Shown: positions 9,078 through 19,035, counted from the stretch's first letter. The stretch: 64,000 nucleotides of DNA from Candidatus Cybelea sp. (GCA_036489315.1 DASXFZ010000060.1:1-64000), one strand, 5' to 3'. The notes: generated from the sequence alone by a model not told the origin. Made by a program: numbers and translations.

Positions 9078-10061
9078 ATGAATACGACTAGTCTAACGAG
9101 AAACGCCGGTGCTCTTGCTGCGCTTGCGATCTTCGCGGCGTGCGGGAGCGGCTCGGCGGTCGCGCCGTCAAACGCGGTGGGCCGGCCATCGACCGCAGCG
9201 CGCCCGAATCTGAGGGGGCTGCCCTATAGCCCGACGGTCGTTCCCGACCAAGCGGCGAAGTCGAAGTCGAAATACTTCGAGTACGTCATTAACAATTACG
9301 GCAGCTACGCCGGCATCTTCAACTATCCGAAGAGCACTAAGCAAATCGGTACGATCGATAACGTCGGCGGCCAGGGATGTACGAACGTTCTCTACGGCTA
9401 CGGCAAGAAAACCTTTTGGATCGTCGCCGGCTCCGACCAGATCACGGAATACCGGGTCCCCCAGAAGCCGATCAAGACGCTCTCGGTGCCTTCCAGCAGC
9501 ATGCCGTCGAGCTGCGCCATGAATACCAGCGGCGACCTTGCAGTCGGGATCTTGGCTGGGGCGAGTACGGGCGACGTCGCCATCTTCAAACACGCGGAGG
9601 GCTCCGGCACGTTCGTAAAGACGCCATTGGCCAACGAGTTCTTCGACGGATACGACGAGAAAGGGAATCTTTTTGCCGACGGCTTTGCTGCCAATCATGC
9701 CTTCATGCTCGTCGAGCTGCCGAAGGGCGGCAAGATCGTTAAAACGATCACGACGAGCAACTCTGTTGTGTTCCCCGGCTCCGTGCAATGGGACGGCAAG
9801 TACATTACCGTCTTCGATCAGCTAGCGAACAACCTGTATCAGTACTCGATCAGCGGAACGAAGGCGACGTTGAAAGGTACGGTATCCTTCACGGGTTCCA
9901 GCGATTGCGCGCAGACCTGGATCGCAACGGGAGTCATCTACTGCGGGGACGCAGGTAACGATAACGGCTCGGTTTTCAGATACCCGGCCGGCGGTAAGCA
10001 GCTGGCGGTCTTTACGGGAAGTTTCGACGAACCGCTCGGCGTGGTGGCAGTGAAGAAGTAA
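9078..10061 (+). CDS. Beta-propeller (NHL/YncE-like) lipoprotein
   Basis: 327 residues, ATG preceded by AAGGGAG at seven bases. The signal ends in a lipobox (AIFAAC). Blade phrases include 'YVINNYGSYAGIFNYP', 'ITEYRVPQKP', 'MNTSGDLAVG', 'YDEKGNLFADG' and 'QWDGKYITVFD'. The family is that of the partial gene at base 3. Role unknown, expected outside the cytoplasmic membrane. It converges with the NTF2-like gene and the 3' ends overlap by about 50 bases. Confidence 0.85.
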   Translation: MNTTSLTRNAGALAALAIFAACGSGSAVAPSNAVGRPSTAARPNLRGLPYSPTVVPDQAAKSKSKYFEYVINNYGSYAGIFNYPKSTKQIGTIDNVGGQGCTNVLYGYGKKTFWIVAGSDQITEYRVPQKPIKTLSVPSSSMPSSCAMNTSGDLAVGILAGASTGDVAIFKHAEGSGTFVKTPLANEFFDGYDEKGNLFADGFAANHAFMLVELPKGGKIVKTITTSNSVVFPGSVQWDGKYITVFDQLANNLYQYSISGTKATLKGTVSFTGSSDCAQTWIATGVIYCGDAGNDNGSVFRYPAGGKQLAVFTGSFDEPLGVVAVKK

Positions 10062-10425
10062 AGCCGGTTGGAGCGGCCTCATCTCCGAGCTCCATGGCGG
10101 CGATACGATCGCCGCTCATGGTAAAGACGTGGAAAACCTGGCTGTCCGAAAGAACGTCCCCTTCAAGGCCCTTTACGAGTTGGTGCACTCGGACGCGGAT
10201 CTTGCCTCCATCTTCCTCGGTCATCGCCAGCGGTTCGACATGGGGATCAAACTCAGCCCATTGTCGAGTCCAATACGCACGGATCTCTTCTTTTCCGATG
10301 ACCGTGCCGCCCTCCGAGGCTTTGGGCCAGCGTACGTCTTGCGCCATCAGCGCTAATGCAGCGTCGATGTCGCGCTCGTTGAATGCCGAATACGCCTTTT
10401 CGATTATAGTCTCCCGGTGTTTCAT
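10012..10425 (-). CDS. NTF2-like / SnoaL-fold protein
   Basis: 137 residues from the ATG at 10425 (MKHRETIIEKAYSAFNERD). The frame is open further upstream, but that part looks non-coding. The opening helix, 'AFNERDIDAALALMAQDVRW', a 'GKEEIRAYWTRQW' helix and the beta strands 'IRVRVHQLVKG' and 'SDSQVFHVFTMSGDRI' are the pattern of the ketosteroid-isomerase-like fold. These proteins are small hydrolases, isomerases or ligand carriers; the exact role cannot be told. The last 50 bases overlap the convergent propeller gene. Confidence 0.75.
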   Translation of the reverse strand: MKHRETIIEKAYSAFNERDIDAALALMAQDVRWPKASEGGTVIGKEEIRAYWTRQWAEFDPHVEPLAMTEEDGGKIRVRVHQLVKGLEGDVLSDSQVFHVFTMSGDRIAAMELGDEAAPTGFTSSLPPRRAVRRNFP

Positions 10426-10666
10426 CCCACCGGTTTCGACGCGACGATAAAAACCACTCCGTTCACGGGCGCCGCCGGGTCGAAGCTCGACGTTCAAGTC
10501 GGCAGCCGCCGCAGTTTGGCCTAGCGCCCGCTGTTTAGAGCGTGCTCTCGAGTGGCCGGCGGCCGCAGGCTGACCGTCGTTTGGTTTCGGATTGGTCGCG
10601 AGGGAGTGCGTCTTGGAGCGGGCGTCGAAGACTGCGTAAATTTCCTTTTTTCTTGGAGGTACCGGC

Positions 10667-11938
10667 GTGAAGCATTTGCGCACCCTATTTGGTATCATTT
10701 TGTCCGCGACAATTCTTGCCGCATGCGGCGGCTCGGGCGGGATGTTGAATCCGACCACGAGCAACGCCGCGGCGCAGTCGGCGCCGCATCGCGCGTCGTC
10801 GTCGGGCTATCAGCAACTCTACGCATTTAAGGGAGACCCCGACGGCGCTAGTCCGCTTGCTGGACTGGTTGCCATCAAGGGCAAGTTGTACGGCACCACG
10901 CTCAACGGTTCGAAAAACTATTGCGGCGGAAGCTGCAACAACGGCTGCTATCTCGGCTGCGGCACCGTCTTCTCCGTAAACGGTGGGAAAGAGCATGTAG
11001 TCTATAATTTCCGCGGCAATCTCAATAGCGCGGAGGACGGATCGTGGCCGTTTGCGCCGGTGACAAACGTGAAAGGCGTTATGTACGGCGTGGCGTCAAG
11101 CAACGGTGCGAACTCAGCCGGCATGGTCTTTCGTGTCACGCGAGGCGGCAAAGAAACGAATCTCTATAGCTTTAAGGGCGGTGCGGACGCGCAAGGCCCG
11201 GAGGGTGGTTTGATCTTCGACGCCGGGAAGCTGTACGGCACCAGCGTGTACGGCGGCGGCACTGGCTGCGGCGGCGCGGGCTGTGGAACGGTCTTCGAAA
11301 TTTCCACGACCGGCGCTGAGCACGTAATCTATAGTTTCAAGGGCGGTACGGATGGCGAGCGTGACTACTCAAACGTCATCGCGTTCCACGGCAAGCTGTA
11401 CGGCACGACGCTCTTCGGCGGCTCGGGTTGCGGCTCGCAGGGCTGCGGTACCGTATATGAACTCAAGAAAAGCGGCAAGAAAAAGATCCTTCATACCTTT
11501 GGCGGCGCTTCCGATGGGGCGTATCCGAACGGCCTCATCGCGGTAAAGGGCGTTCTGTACGGTACGACGGAAGGCGGCGGTTCGAAGAACTCGGGCGTGA
11601 TCTTCTCGATCACAAAAGGTGGTTCAGAGAAAACGCTCTATACGTTTACCGATATCCCCGACGGGAATCAGCCGACCGCGGATTTGCTTTATTATAACGG
11701 CGAACTCTACGGAACAACTAACGGAGGGGGAACGAACGGCGACGGAACCGTCTTCGAAGCACCAACCTCCGGAGGAAGCGAAACGGTCCTCTACAGTTTC
11801 GCCGGCGGTAGCGACGGGAGCGGCCCGCAGGCATCGGTTGTCGAGCTCGGTGGCGAGTTGTACGGCACGACGTATCTGGGTGGTGGAACCGGCTGCAGCG
11901 GCAGTGGCTGCGGTACGATTTTCGAAGTCACTCCGTAG
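10667..11938 (+). CDS. GloVer (TIGR03803-type) repeat lipoprotein
   Basis: 423 residues from a GTG start with TTGGAGGT upstream. A signal peptide ends in a lipobox (TILAAC). The mature protein is made of about eight repeats of roughly 45 residues with the core 'LYSFKGG.DG..P...L....GKLYGTT..GG', the tandem repeat known from Gloeobacter and Verrucomicrobia proteins. Several repeats carry paired cysteines (GCGGAGCGTVFEI), suggesting disulfides in an exported propeller-like fold. No catalytic residues are evident. A good terminator follows at 11957. Confidence 0.9.
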   Translation: MKHLRTLFGIILSATILAACGGSGGMLNPTTSNAAAQSAPHRASSSGYQQLYAFKGDPDGASPLAGLVAIKGKLYGTTLNGSKNYCGGSCNNGCYLGCGTVFSVNGGKEHVVYNFRGNLNSAEDGSWPFAPVTNVKGVMYGVASSNGANSAGMVFRVTRGGKETNLYSFKGGADAQGPEGGLIFDAGKLYGTSVYGGGTGCGGAGCGTVFEISTTGAEHVIYSFKGGTDGERDYSNVIAFHGKLYGTTLFGGSGCGSQGCGTVYELKKSGKKKILHTFGGASDGAYPNGLIAVKGVLYGTTEGGGSKNSGVIFSITKGGSEKTLYTFTDIPDGNQPTADLLYYNGELYGTTNGGGTNGDGTVFEAPTSGGSETVLYSFAGGSDGSGPQASVVELGGELYGTTYLGGGTGCSGSGCGTIFEVTP

Positions 11939-11956
11939 GCGTTGCGCGGTAGAAGG

Positions 11957-11984
11957 AGGGCGTTCCCGGTTGGGGACGCCCTTT
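11957..11984 (+). terminator. Rho-independent terminator after the GloVer gene
   Basis: The arms GGGCGTTCCC and GGGGACGCCC can pair across a short CGGTT loop and are followed by CTTTG. It lies 18 bases past the stop of the GloVer gene. The remainder of the interval to 12240 holds nothing else I recognise apart from the AAAGGAG site of the next gene. Confidence 0.7.
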
Positions 11985-12240
11985 GCGCCGTCACGCCGAG
12001 CGTTTCAACCGTTTAGACGTCAACAAGGGGCGACGAGATAGGCGACGCATTTGCGGGTCGCGCCGATCCAGTCGAAGCGGAAACGAGCCCCCCTGCCCAT
12101 TCTGGGCCGCCTGTCAGAGTTCGGATGACGTGAATTGCGTGAAGATGAGGAGAGAACGCTCAACTTTGCGAGGCTGTTTGACGTAAATAAAAATATAAGG
12201 CCCGGCCCCGGGTCGATCACCGAAAGGAGTTTCACGTTCC

Positions 12241-12591
12241 TTGGCACGTAAAAGCCTACCGCAATCCCGACCGAAAGTCGTTCAGCTTGCCGATTACCGT
12301 CGCCGCAACCGGCTTGCTGGTGCCGCGCTACCAGCGCGCTTGTGTGTGGGCTCACAGGAGCCCGAACCTGCGGGCCATATCGGGCAGATTGCTGCCTCGG
12401 CGCGCCGTGTGCTTTCGGAGCTTGCCGGCCACCGCGCCGGAATAGATCAAATAGAAGCATCAGATCATATCACGCGGGCCGCTTCCCTCTGCGAACTCGG
12501 GCTCGCCGGGCTCGAGGCGGCGGGGTATTCGGATTTTTCTCCAGGCTCCCCGGGTCGCCAATTGACCTCAAACAGCACGACCGCGAAGTAA
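12241..12591 (+). CDS. Hypothetical protein
   Basis: 116 residues from a TTG start with AAAGGAG about 12 bases upstream. The N-terminus is basic (MARKSLPQSRPKVVQLADYRRRNR), the middle is Ala-rich and helical. No domain is recognised. The ribosome binding site is the best argument that the gene is real; a 146-codon frame on the opposite strand across this region has no such support. Confidence 0.5.
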   Translation: MARKSLPQSRPKVVQLADYRRRNRLAGAALPARLCVGSQEPEPAGHIGQIAASARRVLSELAGHRAGIDQIEASDHITRAASLCELGLAGLEAAGYSDFSPGSPGRQLTSNSTTAK

Positions 12592-12625
12592 CCAGGTCAC
12601 AGAACCACGAGCGCGCTCCAACGTG

Positions 12626-13429
12626 CTAGTGGGCTGCGCCGTCTTCGTCGAACGCGCCCGTGCTTGCGCACACGCGCCACAATACAGCGGTGAGGACGAG
12701 GTTTAGCAGCAGCCCGAGAATCCCGACCTCCGGCCCGTACAACGCGGTGTTGGAGATGCCGAGCACGCCGGCGCGATCTCCGAAGCCAAAGAGCACGTAA
12801 GCCAGACCGTTCCAAACGCCGTGGCTGACGCTGGCAACAACGAGGGAGCCGGAAAGGAGGCGCAGCATGCCCCAGGTTGCGCCGAGCAGGACGGCGTTGA
12901 GCATGAAGACCGGGACTTGAGCGAGCGGCGGATTGAAACCCGTCGGCAGCATCACCGACGACCAGTGCCAAAGCGCGAAGGCCAGGCTGGTCAGGATCAC
13001 TATCGCGACCTTCCCTTGGCCCGTCCGCCGCAGCGATGCCCAAAGCCAGCCACGGAAGAAGCCCTCCTCGGTGAGCAGCGCTGCCGGGATCGTTGTGCCG
13101 CCGACAAGGAGAAGATTGAACCACCAGCTGTGTTTAACATGCGGCGCGCCGGCGGGATTCAGCGCACCGGCGAGCGCGGCAATGGCGGCGATCGCTCCCA
13201 TCACGACCAGCGGGTACGTGATCGCCAGGGCGTAGGATCGCAGCGCTTTCGCTCTACCCCAAGTAAAGCCGATCTCTCTTGCTGAGAATCGCTGAAGGTA
13301 GCAGAAGATCGCGAGCAGCGGAAGCAGCGGTAACGAACTGAACGCCGATAGGCCGGTGGCGTCCATGGCCGAGGTGACGGCGATAGCTGCGACCACGCCG
13401 GCGACAGGCCATCTCCAGGATCGGTTCAC
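12626..13429 (-). CDS. CPBP-family (CAAX/Abi) intramembrane metalloprotease
   Basis: 267 residues from a GTG start, with about seven hydrophobic segments. The three conserved CPBP motifs are visible: EEGFFRGW near residue 120 (Glu-Glu-x-x-x-Arg), FALWHWSSV near residue 152, and the HGVWN motif near 205. In characterised relatives these residues hold zinc in an intramembrane glutamic protease site. Roles in the family range from prenyl-protein processing to bacteriocin immunity; the substrate here is unknown. It runs in the same direction as nothing adjacent; the phosphoesterase at 13502 ends 72 bases upstream on the same strand. Confidence 0.85.
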   Translation of the reverse strand: MNRSWRWPVAGVVAAIAVTSAMDATGLSAFSSLPLLPLLAIFCYLQRFSAREIGFTWGRAKALRSYALAITYPLVVMGAIAAIAALAGALNPAGAPHVKHSWWFNLLLVGGTTIPAALLTEEGFFRGWLWASLRRTGQGKVAIVILTSLAFALWHWSSVMLPTGFNPPLAQVPVFMLNAVLLGATWGMLRLLSGSLVVASVSHGVWNGLAYVLFGFGDRAGVLGISNTALYGPEVGILGLLLNLVLTAVLWRVCASTGAFDEDGAAH

Positions 13430-13501
13430 GACGGTGATACGGTGCGCCGGCCGCCTGGGTTTCGCCGTTTATCGGCGGGTGTGGACCGGTCGAGCTACGT
13501 C

Positions 13502-15019
13502 TTACTCGTTATCGGCGGGAAGATCCGACGGGCGCTGACGTTCGAAAAAGTCGGCGGAAAGGCGGCTCCGTATCGGTATAAACGATCGCGGCTGCTGCTT
13601 GTAGTTGAATATGTCTCCAATACTATTAGCTCGCTGGTCGGTGGTGTTGAGCGAGCCGAGGTTCCAATTCGCTTCGACGTACTTTATGATGCTGCCGAAC
13701 TCGTACTGAGTATGACTGACGATGCCCTGAGGGACGTAGGGCGAGATCACAATCATTGGGACGCGGAACCCGAGGCCGCCCTGGTCGTCCCGGCCGCTGC
13801 CGCTCTTGCTGAGTGCCGGCGGCGCGACGTGATCGTACATGCCGCCCCAGTCGTCCCATACGACGACGATTGCCGACGAGCTCCAGTATGGGCTCTTGCC
13901 GACGGCATTGACGATGCTTGCGACCCATTCGGGCCCGTCATCGACGGTGTCGCCCGGATGATCGGAGTTGTTCTGATCGGGAATTACCCACGATACGGCG
14001 GGGAGGCGATTCTTTTTGACGTCGTTGAGAATGGTTTGTGACGGCATCGATACGTTCGTTCCCCATTCGGGACCGTTGCGCACCGGCGCGATCACGTCGA
14101 AAGCGTTGAGCTGGGCTCCGTCGCATTGGGTGCATTTGTTCCCCGCGCATTTTGGCGTATTGCTTTGAGGGTAGCACGGGGAATAGTACTTCCAGCTGAT
14201 GTCGTGCGCATCAAGCAGATCGCGCAGCGTCGTATAATTTGCACCCGATCCAGGGAACGCGCTCGTACACGGGAACGGGCCGGCGTTTTCCTCCCACTTG
14301 AGCGCGGTGGTAATCAAGTTCGTTCTTTCTTTTGGATCGGGGGCATCGCAGCCCCACGTGGTTCCCGTCGGCGTGTCGATTAAACTGGCGCTGGAGCCGT
14401 AGGCACCGCCGATGGCGGTCCCGCCGCGAATGAGATCTTGGTGCGCGGTGAAACTCGAACTGCCTTGCGTCTGGAACATCGCATCCGCCAACGCATACTG
14501 CTTGGCCATATCCCAATACGGGGCTATCTCTTGATGATTCACGTATTGGTACGGGAAGGTGTTCGCCGGAGGCCCCCCGGTGCCGCCGCCCCAACTTCGG
14601 GGGCAAAAATCTAGCGGCTCCTGATTAAAGCCGTCCATGGAGCCTTGATCCCACGCCTGGCTAAAGGCGTAGTAGCAATGGCCAATATCGTGATTGGTCC
14701 CCTTTGGCGGAACCAGCTTTCGCTCGGCCAGCGTCACCGGTTTATCGACGTACTTGCCGTCTTGCTTTACCCGTTCCATGCCGCGCTTCACGCACGCAGT
14801 GCCTTTAAAGCAGTCGAAGAAATTGTCGAAGCTGCGGTTCTCCTGGATGATGAGGACGACGTGCTGGATAGGCGAGCTGCCGGTCGCCGAACGGTGGTGC
14901 AACGCCGTCGCGGAGGTGCCCGCTGGTAACGGCGGAGCAGCTCCATTGCTGCACCCCGCAATCGCGATAAGGCCGGCGATAAAGCTTGTGAGAACACCGG
15001 CTCGAAAGGACGTCGACAT
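13502..15019 (-). CDS. Phosphoesterase-family lipoprotein, subfamily A, longest copy
   Basis: 505 residues, ATG with AGGAGGTT upstream on the minus strand. The signal ends in a lipobox (AIAGC). Landmarks: LIIQENRSFDNFFDCF near residue 57, GSSSFTAHQDLIRGG, a Cys-rich insert ('CYPQSNTPKCAGNKCTQC') not present in the other copies, and VWDDWGGMYDHVAPP. The C-terminus 'RQRPSDLPADNE' matches subfamily A. The extra cysteines could form disulfides in the exported enzyme. Expected to hydrolyse phosphate esters at the cell surface. Confidence 0.9.
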   Translation of the reverse strand: MSTSFRAGVLTSFIAGLIAIAGCSNGAAPPLPAGTSATALHHRSATGSSPIQHVVLIIQENRSFDNFFDCFKGTACVKRGMERVKQDGKYVDKPVTLAERKLVPPKGTNHDIGHCYYAFSQAWDQGSMDGFNQEPLDFCPRSWGGGTGGPPANTFPYQYVNHQEIAPYWDMAKQYALADAMFQTQGSSSFTAHQDLIRGGTAIGGAYGSSASLIDTPTGTTWGCDAPDPKERTNLITTALKWEENAGPFPCTSAFPGSGANYTTLRDLLDAHDISWKYYSPCYPQSNTPKCAGNKCTQCDGAQLNAFDVIAPVRNGPEWGTNVSMPSQTILNDVKKNRLPAVSWVIPDQNNSDHPGDTVDDGPEWVASIVNAVGKSPYWSSSAIVVVWDDWGGMYDHVAPPALSKSGSGRDDQGGLGFRVPMIVISPYVPQGIVSHTQYEFGSIIKYVEANWNLGSLNTTDQRANSIGDIFNYKQQPRSFIPIRSRLSADFFERQRPSDLPADNE

Positions 15020-15058
15020 TGAACCTCCTGCCGAAGGCAGAGCAGCAATCTCCGGCTT

Positions 15059-15868
15059 CTACACGGACTTCGCAGCGCTGAGAATTACTTCGACCACGCG
15101 GTCTGGTTGCGAGAGCATCGGGACGTGACTCGAATCGAGTTCGGTCGTCTTGGCTTTCATGCGCTTCGCAAGAAAACGCTCAAGATCCGGGTTGACGGTG
15201 TGATCGTTCTTTCCGACAATGTACCAACTCGGTTTGGTCTTCCACGCAACGCCCGGCGCATCGTGCGCGAAGATGTTGGCAGCCGGTGCGCCCTGCGTCG
15301 CCCACACGAGCTGCTGCTCGGTCGCCGAGAGATCGCCGCAAAAATACTGTAGGCCTTCTTTGGTCAGCCAGATACGTCCATCGACGACTTTGACGTGCTT
15401 GAGCACGTCGGTAGTGGGGAACTTCTGCTGTATGCTCTGCGATGTCTCGCCGGCAGCAGTATCGGGCGCAAGCGCGTTGATATAAACGAGGGCTTTCACA
15501 CGCGGACCGGTTCCGGCGGCCGTGATCACCGAGCCGCCATATGAATGTCCAACAAGCACGATAGGACCCTTCACCACGTCCATCGCCCACTTGGCAAAAG
15601 TGACGTCGTTTTCGGGTGTGCTGAGCGGATACTGGGCAGCAATGCAATCGTAGCCTTGCGCTTGCAGCGGCCCCATCACTTTGGTGAAGCACGACCCATC
15701 GGCCCAAAGACCATGACAGAAAACTATGCTCGGCTTGCCCGCGCCGCTCGTCGTCGCAGCCACTTCCGTTTGCGCCGATGCAACGGAGTAGCTCGCCGCG
15801 GCGGCACCGACCGCTGCCGCGCTCGTCGCCAGGAATCGACCGCGCTTCATGCTTGTTTTCGAACGCAT
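15059..15868 (-). CDS. Exported alpha/beta hydrolase
   Basis: 269 residues. The ATG at 15868 has GGGAG seven bases upstream; the ATG at 15850 (MKRGRFLATSAAAVG) would give a shorter signal. The N-terminus resembles a Tat or Sec signal ending near 'SVASAQ'. The core has 'IVFCHGLWADG', the nucleophile elbow GHSYGG, an Asp in 'GKNDHTVNP' and a His in 'SSHVPMLSQP', so the catalytic triad is complete. It resembles the plant-type methylesterase/hydroxynitrile-lyase branch. It sits 39 bases upstream of the phosphoesterase at 13502 on the same strand and may be co-transcribed. Confidence 0.85.
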   Translation of the reverse strand: MRSKTSMKRGRFLATSAAAVGAAAASYSVASAQTEVAATTSGAGKPSIVFCHGLWADGSCFTKVMGPLQAQGYDCIAAQYPLSTPENDVTFAKWAMDVVKGPIVLVGHSYGGSVITAAGTGPRVKALVYINALAPDTAAGETSQSIQQKFPTTDVLKHVKVVDGRIWLTKEGLQYFCGDLSATEQQLVWATQGAPAANIFAHDAPGVAWKTKPSWYIVGKNDHTVNPDLERFLAKRMKAKTTELDSSHVPMLSQPDRVVEVILSAAKSV

Positions 15869-16118
15869 AGTATCACTCCCATCGATGTAGTACAGAACTC
15901 GTTCAGTTCACAGGTGTTGAGAATGGTACCTCCTCGAAGACCTACTGCCAATGACGGACTCACGCGCTAAAGGATCGGTGGTGCTTCGATGAGTTCCCAT
16001 CTCAAATAAGGGGCCCAAAACGAGGCGCCCCAGCCGGCCGGGCAATGCGGCGAGCTACGAGACGCCGCAGAACGCCCCATTGTAGGAAGATAGAAGGACG
16101 GTTCGAACCCGGACATCG

Positions 16119-17537
16119 ATGCTTCCCCGCATTGCGCGCTGGTTGTTTGCCCCGGTCGCGGCTTTCATGTTGGCCTCGTGCGGCGCTGGTTCGTCGAGTC
16201 TGACGCCGGCTGTGCCGGCGGGTATAGGACGAGTCAAAGGCCTGACGCCGATCCAGCACGTGATCATCGTCGTTCAAGAGAATCGCAGCTTCGATAATCT
16301 CTTTGCGACCTTCCCGGGCGCCGATGGAACGACGACCGGCCAAGTCGCGGAGGTTCCGGTTTCGAAGCAGGGCCCAAAGTGTCCGATCTATCAAGCCGGG
16401 ACCGTTCCGCTCGCCAAGGGGAACCTCGCGGTCGGCGATGACTTCGGGCATCGATATTCGGACTTTCAGGTCGATTACGACAACGGGAAGATGGATGGCT
16501 TCGATATCGATCCGATTCCCGCGGGCGGCGGTCAGCTCGCGTGTCTGCATCCGTATCAGTATGTCGATCCGCTGCAGATCGGGCCGTACTGGCAGATGGC
16601 CCAGCGGTACGTACTCGCCGACCACATGTACCAGACGCAAGCCAGTGGGAGTTTTACCGCGCATCAGGATTTGATCGCCGGCGGAACGGCGATCGACTCG
16701 AGCGACAGCGTCATCGACGACCCAACAGGCTTTCCGTGGGGCTGCGACTCGCCCCCAGGCACGACGGTGCCGCTGATCACGACGGCGGGCAAATACATTT
16801 TAAAAGGACCGTTTCCGTGCTTCACGCAGTATCAGACGATGCGCGATCTCCTCGACCGCGCCCACATCCCCTGGAGGTTCTACACACAGAAGGTTAGCGG
16901 CGACAGCGCCGGCATTTGGAACGGCTTCGATGCGATCTCTGCGGTGCGCCACAGCAAGGAATGGGGAAACAAGGTTACGACTAGCGATCTGCAGTTCTTC
17001 AAGGACATGAAAGCCGGCTTTCTGCCGGCGGTCTGCTGGATTACGCCCAACGCCGTCAACTCCGACCACCCGCAAGAACTTCAAGGAAATAAAGACGTCG
17101 ATTTCGGGCCGTCCTGGGTTGCCTCGATCGTCAATACGGTCGGCCAGAGCCGCTTCTGGAAGAGCAGCGCGATCGTCGTTCTTTGGGACGACTGGGGCGG
17201 CTTTTACGATCACGAGCCGCCGGTCTTTTTCGACGATCAGGGTGGGCTGGGTTTTCGCGTGCCCATGATGATCGTCTCGCCGTACGCGCGCGAGAGGTCG
17301 CCCAGACGGCCGGGCTATGTTTCTCACACGCAGTACGAGACGGCCAGCATCCTCAAGTTCGTCGAGGAGAACTGGAATCTAAACCCAATGCAGCTGCCGG
17401 ATGGGCGGGCGACGAGCATCGGCGACTCGTTCAACTTTGCACAGAAACCCCGGAAGTTCAGCGTGATAACCTCGAAGAAATCGCTGAACTTTTTTCTGCA
17501 TCAGGAACAGTCGGGCAAGCCACCCGATACGGAGTAG
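16119..17537 (+). CDS. Phosphoesterase-family lipoprotein, subfamily A
   Basis: 472 residues. Lipobox Cys21 (MLASC). Landmarks: VIIVVQENRSFDNLF near residue 50, ASGSFTAHQDLIAGG near 176, and LWDDWGGFYDHEPP near 353. The C-terminus 'FLHQEQSGKPPDTE' is that of subfamily A. The ATG at 16119 starts the signal peptide but has only a weak, distant purine stretch upstream. A subfamily B paralog follows 142 bases downstream in the same direction. Confidence 0.9.
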   Translation: MLPRIARWLFAPVAAFMLASCGAGSSSLTPAVPAGIGRVKGLTPIQHVIIVVQENRSFDNLFATFPGADGTTTGQVAEVPVSKQGPKCPIYQAGTVPLAKGNLAVGDDFGHRYSDFQVDYDNGKMDGFDIDPIPAGGGQLACLHPYQYVDPLQIGPYWQMAQRYVLADHMYQTQASGSFTAHQDLIAGGTAIDSSDSVIDDPTGFPWGCDSPPGTTVPLITTAGKYILKGPFPCFTQYQTMRDLLDRAHIPWRFYTQKVSGDSAGIWNGFDAISAVRHSKEWGNKVTTSDLQFFKDMKAGFLPAVCWITPNAVNSDHPQELQGNKDVDFGPSWVASIVNTVGQSRFWKSSAIVVLWDDWGGFYDHEPPVFFDDQGGLGFRVPMMIVSPYARERSPRRPGYVSHTQYETASILKFVEENWNLNPMQLPDGRATSIGDSFNFAQKPRKFSVITSKKSLNFFLHQEQSGKPPDTE

Positions 17538-17679
17538 TGCGGGAGCGCCCGTATGGGAGCGACCGGTTGCCATGCGATGAGCTGAGCGAGACCGCGGTGA
17601 AGTACCCCGCCGTCGAGGGGTTCGCCGAACGGATTGGCCCCGCGGCGCGTTCCCGTTACAGAGGAGTGTTACGGTTGGT

Positions 17680-19035
17680 ATGCGAGTGATCGGTTTTCGG
17701 ATTGCATTGTTTCCCGCGGTGCTGGCGTTGGCACTCTCGGGTTGCGCGTCTTCTTCCATGCCTTATATGAACGGCAACGCGACCCTGGCCCATCTCAACT
17801 CGACGGGCGCGGGCAAGATCACCCACATCGTCTACATCGTTCAAGAGAACCGCAGCTTCGACAATCTGTTCTACGGTTATCCGGGCGCGGACACCGCGAC
17901 CTACGGATACACCTCGGACCAGCGGAAGGTGAAGCTGAAGCCGGTCGGCCTCGAGGCGTTCTACGTGATCGATCACTCGGCCGCGGCGATGTTCGCCGCG
18001 TGCGACGCTCCGCCGGGCGACCTGCCCGGAACGCACTGCCGCATGGACGGTTTCAACAAAGAGGGGAACGAAGACGGGCCGCCCGGCGTGCGATATCCCG
18101 AGTACGTGTACGTCCCGCACAAAGAGTCTGCGCCCTATTTCGACATGGCGCACGAGGGCGTGCTGGCGGATCGAATGTTCCAGTCGCAGCTCGACGAAAG
18201 CTTCGTCGCGCACCAATATATCATCGCGGCGCAGGCCAAGTGGTCCGTCGATCTGCCCTACGGGCTGTGGGGATGCGAGGAGAAGGGAGTGACGGTGTCG
18301 ACGATCACCACGCTGCGGACCTATGGACCGGCCGAGAGCGCGTGCTTCGACTATCAGACCCTGGGCGACGAGCTCGATAATGCGCACCTGTCGTGGCGCT
18401 TTTACGCAAGCCGCTATGGCAGCGCCTCGAGCGGCGACGGTGGAACGTGGTCGAGCTACCAGGCCGTCAACCACATTTACAATGGCCCAGACTGGAAGAA
18501 AGACGTCATCTCGCCGAATTGGAAATTCATCACCGATGTCAAGGCCGGGAAGCTGGCGAATTTCACCTGGATCACGCCGGTCTGCGATGACTCCGACCAC
18601 GTCAACTGCTACGGCGGCTACGGTCCGTCGTGGGTCGCGGCTCTGGTTAATACGGTCGGCCGGAGCAAGTTCTGGAAGTCGACCGCGATCTTCATTCAGT
18701 GGGACGATTGGGGCGGTCTCTACGATCACGTCGCGCCGGCCTATCTCGGTCGCGACAGCCTCGGCTTCCGCGTTCCGCTGATCGTCATGTCACCGTACGC
18801 AATCGCGGGCACCGTTTCGCATACGCACTACGAAACGGCGAGCGTGCTGCGCTTCGCCGAGGATCTCTGGGGGCTCGCGCAACTGGCTCCGGCGGACCGC
18901 CGCGCAAACTCGCCGGCGGATGCCTTCAACTTCAATCAGACCCCGCAGAAGTTCGTCAAGATCGCCGCACCCCTACCGCCGAAATTCTTCATGCGCCAGT
19001 TCCCCAGCGACTACTTTGCGCCGGACTACGAATAA
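17680..19035 (+). CDS. Phosphoesterase-family lipoprotein, subfamily B
   Basis: 451 residues, ATG with GAGGAG 13 bases upstream. The signal ends in a lipobox (ALSGC), followed by 'SMPYM'. Landmarks: VYIVQENRSFDNLF near 50, SQLDESFVAHQYIIAAQ near 172, WDDWGGLYDHVAP near 340, and a C-terminal 'DYFAPDYE'. It is very close to the copies at 6743 and 33275. Surface phosphoesterase of unknown substrate. Confidence 0.9.
   Translation: MRVIGFRIALFPAVLALALSGCASSSMPYMNGNATLAHLNSTGAGKITHIVYIVQENRSFDNLFYGYPGADTATYGYTSDQRKVKLKPVGLEAFYVIDHSAAAMFAACDAPPGDLPGTHCRMDGFNKEGNEDGPPGVRYPEYVYVPHKESAPYFDMAHEGVLADRMFQSQLDESFVAHQYIIAAQAKWSVDLPYGLWGCEEKGVTVSTITTLRTYGPAESACFDYQTLGDELDNAHLSWRFYASRYGSASSGDGGTWSSYQAVNHIYNGPDWKKDVISPNWKFITDVKAGKLANFTWITPVCDDSDHVNCYGGYGPSWVAALVNTVGRSKFWKSTAIFIQWDDWGGLYDHVAPAYLGRDSLGFRVPLIVMSPYAIAGTVSHTHYETASVLRFAEDLWGLAQLAPADRRANSPADAFNFNQTPQKFVKIAAPLPPKFFMRQFPSDYFAPDYE

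Noticed and set aside
17656-18729. 357-codon minus-strand frame
   Set aside because: Lies antisense within the phosphoesterase gene at 17680; mirror frames occur opposite the other paralogs too.
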